A DNA stretch of 64,000 nt, from NCBI GenBank assembly GCA_023230485.1, contig JALNXG010000001.1, forward strand, positions 1-64,000. Reading direction: 5' to 3'. This document shows positions 37,451-47,080 of this stretch, one piece after another. A program made the position numbers and the translations under genes. A model generated the notes under the pieces. The model did not search any database, was not told the DNA's origin, and was given only the letters and a program-made list of their open reading frames with translations. Positions within the stretch are counted from its first letter, which is position 1; each line of letters begins with the position of its first letter. Source of the DNA: Melioribacteraceae bacterium (GTDB taxonomy: Bacteria; Bacteroidota; Ignavibacteria; Ignavibacteriales; Melioribacteraceae).

Positions 37451-40400
37451 ATGAAACGCAATTATTTGGTAATAGTTTTGTTCTTATTTTCTACCATCCT
37501 AATTGCTCAATCACAGGATCAGATAATGAAATATCGTTCTGAGCCCTATGGAGACAAGACATACCGAAAAAAAGGTATAATGGATGGTAATTTAATCAGA
37601 ACCATCTTTAGGAATGATGGACAAGTAGGAACCTGGCCTGATAGACCATCAGGTGAATGGCCTGCAGGTAGTGACCATCACTACTTGGATGGTGTAACAC
37701 CAATTTTTACATCGGCAGTAATAGCCCCGATGAATAAGCAATTAATTCACCCGGTAGCCGCATCATATCGTGAAGAAGTGGATTTCGATCCTGTAACAAA
37801 CGATTTATGGGTTAATGAACCTGTTCCCGGATATGCGGCAGCAAATTCTGAAGAACCTGCAATCAGCGGGAAAAAACTAACCTGGCCCGAGTTCTGGCCA
37901 AAAGTTCTTCCAAATATAGACGAAGAATGGGATGGTTACTGGTTTGGTTATTTCGGAAGAGGCGTAATTAATTCCGATTATGAAACATTCTATGTAATGG
38001 ATGATTCTAAAGACAAAGAATTTACACGTGCACCTTATGGCTATTTCCCGGTTGCTTCCGATCAAGATAGAGGCGGACTTGGTTATAGAGTAGAAGTAAG
38101 AGGTTTCCAATGGTCACACGTATTAGCTGAAGATATTATTTTCTGGCATTATGACATTATTAATTTATCTGACGCAAATTACGATACAACCTTTTTCGGA
38201 TTCTATTGTGATACAGGTGTAGGTGGTGTAAATGATAATGGTGATGACAATGCATCTTATGATATCATAAGAGATATTGCTTATGCCTTTGATAAAGATG
38301 GCAAAGCACCACCAGATAACTGGAAAACAGGTTATGTGGGATATGCTTTCCTCGAAAGTCCGGGCGATGGTTTCAATGGTATCGATGATGATGTAGATAA
38401 TATGGTTGATGAAAGAAGAGATGATGGACTCGATAATGATGGCGATTGGCTTTCATTTACGGACCTTAATGGAAACGGTAAATGGGACCCAGATGATAAC
38501 GAACCATTAAATAATGACGTTGGTAAGGATGGTGTTGGTCCTTTCGATTTACAATATGAAGGTCCTGATCAGGGAGAAGGCGATGGAATGCCTACTGCCG
38601 GTGAGCCAAACTTTGACGCAACTGATAAAGATGAATCAGATCAGATCGGTCTTACTAGTTTAGTTATCGAGCGTTTATCAAATAAAGGTCCAAACTCTGT
38701 TTGGCCTAAGAATGATGAAATTGTTTGGAGAAAAATGAATTATAATAGTTTTGATACTCTTCTCCAAAATTCGAATATTCAAATGCTTTTTGGCTCAGGT
38801 CCTTTCCCAATTAAACAAAATCGTAGAGAAAGATTCTCCATGGCATTGCTTTTTGGTTCTGACTTAGAGGATTTGATTTTCAATAAAGAAACAGTTCAGC
38901 AGATTTATAATGCAAATTATAACTTTGCTAAACCACCGCTCAAGGCAACATTAACAGCTATTGCAAGCGATAAGAAAGTTTTTCTTTATTGGGATGACAT
39001 TTCTGAAAGTTCAGTCGATCCTTTCTTAGGATATAAGAAGGATTTTGAAGGATATTTAATTTACCGCTCTACTGAACCTCAGTTTACAGATATCAAATTA
39101 ATAACCGACTCCAAAGGTGAACCTAAATATTGGAAACCGATAGCACAATTCGATCTTAAAAATGGAATTAAAGGTCCTGATCCTGTCGGCATTAATGGAG
39201 CTCATTTTTGGAGAGGTAATGAAACCGGATTACAGCATTCTTATGTAGATACTACTGTTACAAACGGTATCAGATATTACTATGCAGTAGTCGCGTATGA
39301 TCAAGGTGATCCAATGTTTGGTACTAAAGGACTATTACCTTCTGAGACAACAAAAATTATTTCTGAAGATTTGGTAGGCAATATTAAATTTGTTGATATC
39401 AATTGTGCAGTAGTAATCCCAAATGCTCCTGTTGCCGGTTATATATCACCTGAGATTATAGGTGAAACAACTTCTGTTAAAGACGGTGTTGGTTCAGGAT
39501 ATATAAATGTATCTGCATTGAACCCGGGAGAGATTCAGGAAAATGCAGTTTATAAGATTTTATTTAGATCAGCTGGAGCAGTTCCAGAATATAAAACTAC
39601 TTCTTACGCAATCGTAAGAAATTTAAATGGAGTTACTGACACAATTGAAGCAAGAATCGATTCAGCAGATTTTGGTTTAGGTAAATTTAGTCCTCCATTT
39701 GATGGACTAGCAGTTGAAGTTAATAATGATAAACAAGTAGCAGTAGATCTCGAAAAAACCGGTTGGGTTAAAGGCTTCAGTAATGTAGTCATTGAAGTAA
39801 TGCCTGATAAGAGTTCACCGATAAGAAACATAACTTGGCCTTCAGACTATGAAATTACTTGGGTTCCTGAGGCAGATAGACCAACTACACCATTTACCAA
39901 AATTAAAGTTCCTTTTAAAGTTATGAATACAACTAGGGGAGAATTAGTTCAAGCCGAAGTACTTGATAACAATAAAGATAAAATGTTTGGTATTGGTGAT
40001 GATATAGTAATAATCGAATATGTTGGAAGTGCTTATAAATTGACATGGAAGATTACATATCAGGATCCGGGCGGAAACTGGGGACCTCCTACTTCCGGTG
40101 ATATTTTTAGAATTACTACTAGAAAACCATTTATGAGCGGAGACTATTTTGAATTTTCAACTAAATCAGCAAAAGTTGATTCAAAATTAGCTTCCGATGT
40201 AATGAGCAATATTGCTGTAGTTCCGAATCCTTATATAAGTGCGGCTGCATGGGAAAAGAGAAACTTTGGTCAAACCGGTCGTGGTGAAAGAAGACTTGAT
40301 TTTATTCATTTACCGGCAGATTGTACTATAAGGATCTACACAGTTACCGGAGCATTAGTAAAAACATTATCCAAAAATTCAGGACCTGAAAATGGTTCTT

Positions 40401-40516
40401 TGACTTGGGATCTTGTTACAGAAGATGGTATGGATATAGCTTATGGTATTTATGTATATCATGTCGATGCTCCCGGAGTAGGTGAATATATTGGCAAATT
40501 TGCGATAATTAAATAG
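37451..40516 (+). CDS. Large exported protein of unknown function between TonB receptor and PorV-like gene
   Basis: With the ATG at 37451 (GGAG at proper spacing; an ATG at 37433 is less well placed) the product has 1021 residues. Signal peptide ends near 'LIAQSQ'. The first part is rich in Trp, Tyr, Gly and Pro. A strongly acidic stretch at about 295-395 contains calcium-loop-like repeats ('DGLDNDGD', 'DLNGNGKWDPDDNEP'). The last about 100 residues look like a FlgD/T9SS-type beta sandwich ('VVPNPYISAAAWEKRN', ending 'YIGKFAIIK'). It is not SusD, which is helical (TPR). By position it may be the receptor's surface partner. I recognise no assigned function. Confidence 0.75.
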   Translation: MKRNYLVIVLFLFSTILIAQSQDQIMKYRSEPYGDKTYRKKGIMDGNLIRTIFRNDGQVGTWPDRPSGEWPAGSDHHYLDGVTPIFTSAVIAPMNKQLIHPVAASYREEVDFDPVTNDLWVNEPVPGYAAANSEEPAISGKKLTWPEFWPKVLPNIDEEWDGYWFGYFGRGVINSDYETFYVMDDSKDKEFTRAPYGYFPVASDQDRGGLGYRVEVRGFQWSHVLAEDIIFWHYDIINLSDANYDTTFFGFYCDTGVGGVNDNGDDNASYDIIRDIAYAFDKDGKAPPDNWKTGYVGYAFLESPGDGFNGIDDDVDNMVDERRDDGLDNDGDWLSFTDLNGNGKWDPDDNEPLNNDVGKDGVGPFDLQYEGPDQGEGDGMPTAGEPNFDATDKDESDQIGLTSLVIERLSNKGPNSVWPKNDEIVWRKMNYNSFDTLLQNSNIQMLFGSGPFPIKQNRRERFSMALLFGSDLEDLIFNKETVQQIYNANYNFAKPPLKATLTAIASDKKVFLYWDDISESSVDPFLGYKKDFEGYLIYRSTEPQFTDIKLITDSKGEPKYWKPIAQFDLKNGIKGPDPVGINGAHFWRGNETGLQHSYVDTTVTNGIRYYYAVVAYDQGDPMFGTKGLLPSETTKIISEDLVGNIKFVDINCAVVIPNAPVAGYISPEIIGETTSVKDGVGSGYINVSALNPGEIQENAVYKILFRSAGAVPEYKTTSYAIVRNLNGVTDTIEARIDSADFGLGKFSPPFDGLAVEVNNDKQVAVDLEKTGWVKGFSNVVIEVMPDKSSPIRNITWPSDYEITWVPEADRPTTPFTKIKVPFKVMNTTRGELVQAEVLDNNKDKMFGIGDDIVIIEYVGSAYKLTWKITYQDPGGNWGPPTSGDIFRITTRKPFMSGDYFEFSTKSAKVDSKLASDVMSNIAVVPNPYISAAAWEKRNFGQTGRGERRLDFIHLPADCTIRIYTVTGALVKTLSKNSGPENGSLTWDLVTEDGMDIAYGIYVYHVDAPGVGEYIGKFAIIK

Positions 40517-40533
40517 GGACGGAGAGAATATAT

Positions 40534-41565
40534 ATGAGAGCAATTACTATAAAAGCAGTTTTAATTCTATTAACATTCGCATTTTCTGTCAATGCACAGG
40601 ATATAGTATCGAATGTTTCTAAGAAAGGCACAACCGCCGCTCCGTTCCTTTCCATTGCCCAAGGTACCCGAGCAACTGGTATGGGAAACGCTTATGTGGG
40701 CGTAGCTGACGATCCAAGTGCATTATTCTGGAATCCTGCAGGTCTTACAAAAGTAGCTGGTACTGCTGTTACTTTTGAAAGAACAAATTGGATTGCAGAT
40801 ATTAATTACAATTTCTTCGCCGCTTCTTATAATCTTGGTGATTATGGGGCTCTTGGCGTAAGTTTTATTTCTTCTGAAATGGATGAAATGAAAGTTAGAA
40901 CTATCGATGAACCGGAAGGAACGGGAGAAACCTTTAAAGCTAATGACGTGGTCATAAGTTTAGGTTATGCTATTTCCTTAACCGAGAATTTTTCGATTGG
41001 TTTTAATCCAAAATTTATCCAACAATCAATTTGGAAAATGTCCGCTTCGGCTTTTGCAATCGATATGGGTGTTACTTATGTAACTCCATTTGATGGAATA
41101 GTTTTAGCAATGTCTATTTCCAATTTCGGTACTAAGATGAAACTTGATGGAACTTCATCATTGGTATTATATGATCCGGATCAAAATTCATCAGGCAATA
41201 ATGGAAACATTCCTTCATATTTACAGACAGATGAATGGGAATTACCACTTAATTTCCGTGTTGGTCTGGCTTATGATGTCATAAAATCTGATATGCACAG
41301 ACTTCTTGTGGCAGTTGATGCAATGCATCCAAGTGATGATTTTGAAAGCGTAAATATAGGTGGAGAATATACATTTAATGATATGTTCTCGCTTAGAGGC
41401 GGTATGAAATCGATATTCCTCGAAGATTCAGAAGAATCATTTGCAGTTGGTGTTGGTATTAAACAGATGTTATTAGGGAATCTAACTTTCAAAATAGACT
41501 ATTCTTATTCTGATTTTGGAAGATTGAAAGATGTTCAGAAATTTTCTGTTACTGTTATGTTCTGA
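40534..41565 (+). CDS. PorV/PorQ-like (UPF0164) outer-membrane beta-barrel protein
   Basis: The signal peptide ends at 'FSVNAQ'. The family start 'GTTAAPFLSIAQGTRATGMG' is followed by 'VADDPSALFWNPAGL', both hallmark phrases of PorV/PorQ-type FadL-like barrels. The 343-residue length and the terminal Phe ('KFSVTVMF') fit an outer-membrane barrel. PorV shuttles T9SS cargo from the translocon to the sortase. Whether this copy serves general T9SS or only products of this locus is unknown. It starts 17 bp after the previous gene and is followed by a strong terminator. Confidence 0.85.
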   Translation: MRAITIKAVLILLTFAFSVNAQDIVSNVSKKGTTAAPFLSIAQGTRATGMGNAYVGVADDPSALFWNPAGLTKVAGTAVTFERTNWIADINYNFFAASYNLGDYGALGVSFISSEMDEMKVRTIDEPEGTGETFKANDVVISLGYAISLTENFSIGFNPKFIQQSIWKMSASAFAIDMGVTYVTPFDGIVLAMSISNFGTKMKLDGTSSLVLYDPDQNSSGNNGNIPSYLQTDEWELPLNFRVGLAYDVIKSDMHRLLVAVDAMHPSDDFESVNIGGEYTFNDMFSLRGGMKSIFLEDSEESFAVGVGIKQMLLGNLTFKIDYSYSDFGRLKDVQKFSVTVMF

Positions 41566-41604
41566 TAAATCTTGTGTGTCTCCATTTTCCTTTATTCCAT
41601 TTAT

Positions 41605-41635
41605 GGGTGAGGTTTTAACCTCACCCTTATTTTTA
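41605..41635 (+). terminator. Rho-independent terminator after the PorV-like gene
   Basis: GGGTGAGG (41605-41612) and CCTCACCC (41619-41626) form a perfect 8-bp stem with a six-base loop, followed by TTATTTTT. It ends the TonB receptor transcript just before the lichenase gene. Confidence 0.92.
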
Positions 41636-41652
41636 AATAAGATTAGGTAATT

Positions 41653-43455
41653 ATGATCAAGAAAATATTTATAATATCGCTTTTGGCATTTATCTCCTTA
41701 AGTGCTCAAAAAGATTATAAAGGTGCTGAATACAGAACAAAAGAAGCATATAAATACGGCAGATTTGAGACCAAACTTAAGAGTATGGAAAAAGATGGAA
41801 CACTCTCAACACTATTTACTTATTTCGAGCAGACAAACCAAGATCGGTTTTGGAATGAAATAGATGTCGAAATACTTGGAAGATATTCTAATGAAGTGCA
41901 GTTTAATACAATTTTAGGAAGCAGTGGTGGGAATCATGTGAGACATGAATGGACTAATTTTAATCCTGCCGATGATTATCATGTATATGCTTTTGAATGG
42001 ACACCAGATTATGTAGCCTGGTTTATTGATAATAAGGAAGTTTATCGTCAAACAGGTGATTTCATTAAAGAGATGACAAGACCTCAAAAAATTATGATGA
42101 ATGTTTGGCTGCCTGCGTATAAAAATTGGGTAGGGGAATTTAAGGCGGAGCATCTTCCGGGATTTGCTTATTACGATTGGGTCAAGTATTATTCTTATAA
42201 ACCTAGTGCAGGAGATGCCGGAACAAGTAACAATTTTAAGTTCGAATGGGCTGACGAATTTGATACATTCGACCAAAGCCGCTGGCAAAAAGCTACTCAT
42301 ACATGGGATGGGAATAACGTTAATATGATTCCCGATAATGCAGTAATTAAAGAAGGAAAATTGATTCTTTGCATTACAGATAATGATAATCTTGGATATG
42401 TAGATCGTAGACCACCTGTAATTCATTCGGCTCGTCAGCAAAACGGGAAAGTATTCTTAAGATTTTCTGAAGAAGTTGATAAAGAATCAGCTGAATTAAA
42501 GGATAATTATATCATTCCGGGCGTAACAATTAATAGCGTAACATTACTTCCAGATATGAAAAGAGCACTCCTAGATGTAACAGGATTAAAAAAAGAAATT
42601 GTATATACCCTCATCATAAGAAATATAAAAGATCCTTTTGGGAATTTTGATACAAAAACCGGAAGAGTAGAAACAGAAAAGCAGTTGCCTTTCCCGATAA
42701 AAATTGATGTAGGTGGCAATGGTAATTCTGAATATTTGCCTGATCAGAATTTCGATAATAGTAAAGAGTATGGTTATTATGATGGAACAAAAGCGATGGC
42801 TCCAAGTAACTTAGATATAGCCAATACCGAATTAGATGATATTTACCGCAGTGAAACTTATTATATACCAAATTATTACATAAGAGTTCCTAAAGGAAAA
42901 TATAATATCAAACTGATGTTCGCGGAAAGTTATTTCACTGAAAAAGGAAAAAGAATTTTCGATGTATTGATTAATCATAAAATGATTTATGAAAATCTTG
43001 ATATTTTCGATAAGGTCGGCAAGAACGCAGCTTTTGAAATTGATGTAAAAGATTTCCAGGTTGACACAAATTATATTGAAATTCAATTCTCTTCTGAAAT
43101 TGAAAATACTTTATTGAATGGAATAGTTATAGAAGAGGCTGAACCATCAACAGTTGAAGAAGCTTCAATAATTCCATTAGAATTTCAGTTATATCAAAAT
43201 TTTCCAAATCCATTTAACGGCGAAACTGTAATCAATTATTATTTACCTAATCATGATAATCTAAATTTCTTTGTATATGATCTGCTTGGAAGGGAAATAT
43301 TTAGTCGTGAAATTGGGAATGTAAATTCTGGTTCTCATTCAGTTAAATGGAATGCTATAAATAAATTCGGAAGCAAAGTAAGCTCCGGAGTTTATTTCTA
43401 TTCTATAAAAGGGAATAGTATAAGTGCTGTACAAAAATTAATGTTGATGAATTAA
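41653..43455 (+). CDS. Circularly permuted GH16 beta-1,3-1,4-glucanase (lichenase) with malectin and T9SS domains
   Basis: Signal peptide (1-19), then GH16 at about 20-235. The catalytic motif ExDxE is E69-I-D71-V-E73 ('WNEIDVEILG'). The strand normally at the N-terminus of GH16 ('FEWADEFDTFDQSRW', about 195-210, and 'ATHTWDGNN') comes after the catalytic half. That is the order known from the Fibrobacter succinogenes lichenase, which this sequence resembles along its length. An Ig-like domain (about 255-345), a malectin-like domain (about 349-500, 'IKIDVGGNGN') and a T9SS domain (from about 506, 'LYQNFPNPFNGETV') follow. It should cut mixed-linkage beta-glucan outside the cell. It begins a run of closely spaced genes. 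Confidence 0.92.
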   Translation: MIKKIFIISLLAFISLSAQKDYKGAEYRTKEAYKYGRFETKLKSMEKDGTLSTLFTYFEQTNQDRFWNEIDVEILGRYSNEVQFNTILGSSGGNHVRHEWTNFNPADDYHVYAFEWTPDYVAWFIDNKEVYRQTGDFIKEMTRPQKIMMNVWLPAYKNWVGEFKAEHLPGFAYYDWVKYYSYKPSAGDAGTSNNFKFEWADEFDTFDQSRWQKATHTWDGNNVNMIPDNAVIKEGKLILCITDNDNLGYVDRRPPVIHSARQQNGKVFLRFSEEVDKESAELKDNYIIPGVTINSVTLLPDMKRALLDVTGLKKEIVYTLIIRNIKDPFGNFDTKTGRVETEKQLPFPIKIDVGGNGNSEYLPDQNFDNSKEYGYYDGTKAMAPSNLDIANTELDDIYRSETYYIPNYYIRVPKGKYNIKLMFAESYFTEKGKRIFDVLINHKMIYENLDIFDKVGKNAAFEIDVKDFQVDTNYIEIQFSSEIENTLLNGIVIEEAEPSTVEEASIIPLEFQLYQNFPNPFNGETVINYYLPNHDNLNFFVYDLLGREIFSREIGNVNSGSHSVKWNAINKFGSKVSSGVYFYSIKGNSISAVQKLMLMN

Positions 43456-43484
43456 CATAATCAATTAATAATTCGGAAAGAGTA

Positions 43485-45725
43485 ATGATTAAATATTTCA
43501 TATTGTTTTTAAGTCTAACAATTCTTTTTTCAAACAATTCTAATGCACAAAAAATGAATGAACAGCAAATTGAAGTGAAAGTAAAAGAACTACTAAATAA
43601 AATGTCACTTGAAGAAAAAGTAGGACAGATGACTGAAGTAACATTGCAGGTAGTTTCAAAAAAGCAAGGTACAAAGGATCAGAAACATGAATTAGATCTT
43701 CAAAAATTAGAAGAAGCAGTAGTAAAATATAATGTTGGTTCAATGCTTAATGTCTATGATGTAGCGCATTCATTAGAATATTGGCATGAAATAATTAATA
43801 AGATGCAGGATATAGCATTAACTAAAACTCCCAATAAAATACCAGTATTATATGGAATAGATGCAATTCATGGAGTTACATATACAAAGGGTGCTACTTT
43901 ATTTCCTCAATCAATTAATATGGCAGCAACTTTTAATCGTTCTTTGGAGGAAAAAGCCGGTGAGATTACGTCATTGGAAACTAGAGCATCACAAATACCT
44001 TGGAATTTTTATCCTGTACTAGATATGGGAAGAAATCCACTCTGGCCTCGTTTATGGGAAACATTTGGTGAAGACGTTTACTTGACAACTCAAATGGGCT
44101 TATCATACATTAAGGGTGCTCAAGGCAATGATATGAGTTCTGACTCTAAGCTTGCTATCTGTCTAAAACATTTTGCGGGATATGGATTTCCTTTGAACGG
44201 AAAAGACAGAAGCCCTGCGTGGATAGGCGAAAGAATGATGAGAGAATATTTCCTTCCTCCATTCAAAGCCGCTGTTGATGCAGGTGCTATGACTGTAATG
44301 GTTAACTCGGGAGAAAATGAAGGTATCCCAACTCACTCCGATTATCATTTACTTACAGAAATTCTAAAAGGTGAATGGAACTTTAAAGGATTTGCTGTTT
44401 CTGATTGGGAAGATATTAAAAGACTTTATACAAGAGATAGAGTAGCAGATACACCTAAAGAAGCTGTAAGAATGGCTGTAATGGCAGGTATTGATATGAG
44501 TATGGTACCAATGGACTATTCTTTTTATGATTACCTAATCGAGCTTGTTAAAGAGGGCAAAGTACCTATGTCCCGCATTGATGATGCTGTAACAAGAATC
44601 CTTCGAGTGAAATTTATGATAGGTCTATTCGATAATCCATATTCTAAAAACAATAATTCAGAAGTATTTGCATCTGCTGAACATACACAAGCAAATCTTC
44701 AATCCGCAAGAGAATCTATAATCTTAGCTAAAAATCAAAATTCAGTTTTACCAATTAAAAAATCTTCTAAAGTATTTGTTACGGGACCAACGGCTAATTT
44801 ATTATCCGTCTTGAATGGCGGATGGACAATAACGTGGCAGGGTAATGAAGAGACTTTATACCCGCAGGAAAAAATGACGGTTTTAGAAGCTATTGAATCT
44901 CGTGTTGGTAAAGAAAATGTTCTTTATTCTGAAGGTGTCTCTTTTAATAAAGATATTAATTCAGCGAAAGCAATTGAACACGCAAAAAATTCTGATGTAA
45001 TTATTGCTTGTATCGGTGAGCCGACTTATTGCGAAACGCCGGGTAATATTAATGACTTATCTTTAGAAAAAGCTCAACTGAATTTTATAAAAGAACTATC
45101 TAAAACAGGTAAGCCGATTGTTTTAGTAATGATTGGTGGAAGACCAAGAATAATTAATGAAATCGAAAATCTTGCTTCCGGAATTTTATTAGCATTCTTG
45201 CCCGGAATGGAAGGTGGGATTGCGATCTCTGAAATTCTTTTTGGTGATGTTAATCCGAGCGGCAAATTACCAATTACATATCCAAGATTTGTAAATGATT
45301 TCGTTCATTACGATTATAAACCGATGGAAGTTTTTGATGCGAACGTATTCAATCCGCAATGGACTTTTGGACACGGACTAAGCTATACGAAATTTGATTA
45401 TTCTGAATTGCAATTATCATCGGCAGCAATAAATAAAAATGAAAATTTAATCGTAAAAGTAAATGTAAAAAATTTGGGCGCAGTAGAAGGCAAAGAATCA
45501 GTTCTACTTTATGTAACAGATCTATATGGTTCGGTTTCTCGCCCAGTTTTACAATTAAAAGGTTTTGAAAAAATATCATTAAAACCAAGTGAACAAAAAA
45601 CAGTTGAGTTTACGATTACTCCGGAACAATTAATGTTCATTGGAAGAGACAATAAAGAAATACTAGAAGTCGGTAAATTTGTAATTACAATCGGCGGATT
45701 AAAACAAGAATTTGAATTAAAATAA
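43485..45725 (+). CDS. GH3 beta-glucosidase (periplasmic)
   Basis: Signal peptide (1-21). The GH3 N-terminal barrel includes 'IPVLYGIDAIHG', 'WNFYPVLDMGRNPLWPR' and the substrate Lys-His pair 'CLKHFAGYG'. The catalytic nucleophile is D307 in 'GFAVSDWEDI'. The alpha/beta sandwich and a C-terminal FN3-like domain ('KNLGAVEGKESVLLYV') complete a usual 746-residue architecture. It should release glucose from the non-reducing end of beta-gluco-oligosaccharides. It lacks a T9SS domain and a lipobox, so the periplasm is the likely site. The gene starts 29 bp after the lichenase. Confidence 0.93.
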   Translation: MIKYFILFLSLTILFSNNSNAQKMNEQQIEVKVKELLNKMSLEEKVGQMTEVTLQVVSKKQGTKDQKHELDLQKLEEAVVKYNVGSMLNVYDVAHSLEYWHEIINKMQDIALTKTPNKIPVLYGIDAIHGVTYTKGATLFPQSINMAATFNRSLEEKAGEITSLETRASQIPWNFYPVLDMGRNPLWPRLWETFGEDVYLTTQMGLSYIKGAQGNDMSSDSKLAICLKHFAGYGFPLNGKDRSPAWIGERMMREYFLPPFKAAVDAGAMTVMVNSGENEGIPTHSDYHLLTEILKGEWNFKGFAVSDWEDIKRLYTRDRVADTPKEAVRMAVMAGIDMSMVPMDYSFYDYLIELVKEGKVPMSRIDDAVTRILRVKFMIGLFDNPYSKNNNSEVFASAEHTQANLQSARESIILAKNQNSVLPIKKSSKVFVTGPTANLLSVLNGGWTITWQGNEETLYPQEKMTVLEAIESRVGKENVLYSEGVSFNKDINSAKAIEHAKNSDVIIACIGEPTYCETPGNINDLSLEKAQLNFIKELSKTGKPIVLVMIGGRPRIINEIENLASGILLAFLPGMEGGIAISEILFGDVNPSGKLPITYPRFVNDFVHYDYKPMEVFDANVFNPQWTFGHGLSYTKFDYSELQLSSAAINKNENLIVKVNVKNLGAVEGKESVLLYVTDLYGSVSRPVLQLKGFEKISLKPSEQKTVEFTITPEQLMFIGRDNKEILEVGKFVITIGGLKQEFELK

Positions 45726-45751
45726 ATAATTTTTTGTAAAAGGAGAAAATT

Positions 45752-47068
45752 ATGGCAGTGTCCGGTGCACCTAGTAAGGCGTATATTTCAAATTCATCGA
45801 ATAAGAATTATTCGTTTGCATTATCGTCATTAACTACATTATTTTTTATGTGGGGTTTTATAACATGTTTGAATGATATTCTAATCCCGCATTTAAAAGC
45901 AGTTTTTACTTTGAATTACACACAAGTAATGTTAATTCAATTTAGCTTCTTTACAGCTTATGCATTGGTATCATTACCTGCAGGCAGAATCGTAAAAAAA
46001 TTCGGATATAAAAATGGTATTGTAATAGGTTTAATAACTGCGGGTATCGGATGTCTCGGATTTTATCCTGCCGCAGGTATGGAATCTTATGCAATATTTT
46101 TAACAGCACTTTTCGTATTAGCGGGTGGAATCACAGTCCTTCAAGTTGCTGCTAATCCTTATGTAGCAATTCTTGGTAAACCAGAGACTGCATCAAGCCG
46201 ATTAAATTTAACCCAAGCATTTAATTCATTAGGGACAACAATTGCTCCAATATTTGGTTCGCTATTGATCTTATCTGTCTCTGTAAAATCAGGTGAAGCT
46301 TTGGCAGGAATGAGTCCGGCTGAATTATTGATTTATAAGCAAGCAGAAGCAGGTGCAGTTCAAGTGCCTTATCTTGGATTAGCCGCAGCGTTATTTATTA
46401 TCGCAGCTATTTTTGCTTTCATTAAACTTCCGATAATCGAGGGTGGAAGTGCTGAAGGTACAGATACTTCTTCTCATATTGATCATCTTCATAAAAGTGC
46501 ATGGGGTTATACACATTTAGTGCTTGGTGCTATTGGTATTTTCGTTTATGTAGGCGGTGAAGTCGCTATCGGAAGTTTCTTAGTCAATTATCTTGGTGAA
46601 CCGTCAATTGCAGGACTTAAAGAAGCGGATGCTGGTAAAATGGTAGCACTATATTGGGGTGGCGCAATGGTTGGTCGATTTATCGGAGCTGTTGTTCAAA
46701 GATATATTAAACCCGGTCGTGTTTTGGCATTCAATTCATTTGTAGCAGGTGCTCTTGTAATTGTATCAATGCTTACTTTCGGAGATGTTGCAATGTATTC
46801 TATCTTAGCAGTAGGTCTTTTCAATTCAATTATGTTCCCAACTATATTTACTCTTGCAATCGATGGACTTGGAAAGCATACAGAACAAGCATCCGGTATT
46901 TTATGTACTGCAATCGTAGGTGGTGCATTAATTCCGTTAGCACAAGGTTTCTTAGCTGATAATATTGGTATTCATCATGCATTTATTCTTCCAGTACTTT
47001 GTTACCTATATATAGCTTATTATGGAATTAAAGGACATAAACATAATTATCGTTTAGCCGCGAACTAA
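45752..47068 (+). CDS. MFS sugar transporter, FucP/GluP type
   Basis: The 438-residue protein has about 12 membrane helices. It carries the FucP/GluP-family phrases '[20 protein letters not shown]', '[21 protein letters not shown]' and '[16 protein letters not shown]'. Members import fucose, glucose or galactose by proton symport; glucose fits the neighbouring GH3 genes on both sides. A strong ribosome site (AAGGAGAAAATT) precedes the ATG. It lies 26 bp after one GH3 gene and 12 bp before the next. Confidence 0.92.
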   Translation: MAVSGAPSKAYISNSSNKNYSFALSSLTTLFFMWGFITCLNDILIPHLKAVFTLNYTQVMLIQFSFFTAYALVSLPAGRIVKKFGYKNGIVIGLITAGIGCLGFYPAAGMESYAIFLTALFVLAGGITVLQVAANPYVAILGKPETASSRLNLTQAFNSLGTTIAPIFGSLLILSVSVKSGEALAGMSPAELLIYKQAEAGAVQVPYLGLAAALFIIAAIFAFIKLPIIEGGSAEGTDTSSHIDHLHKSAWGYTHLVLGAIGIFVYVGGEVAIGSFLVNYLGEPSIAGLKEADAGKMVALYWGGAMVGRFIGAVVQRYIKPGRVLAFNSFVAGALVIVSMLTFGDVAMYSILAVGLFNSIMFPTIFTLAIDGLGKHTEQASGILCTAIVGGALIPLAQGFLADNIGIHHAFILPVLCYLYIAYYGIKGHKHNYRLAAN

Positions 47069-47080
47069 TAGGAGAAACAG

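Noticed and set aside
41914..42441. A 175-codon minus-strand frame inside the lichenase gene
   Set aside because: It is antisense to conserved GH16 sequence and has no recognisable domain.
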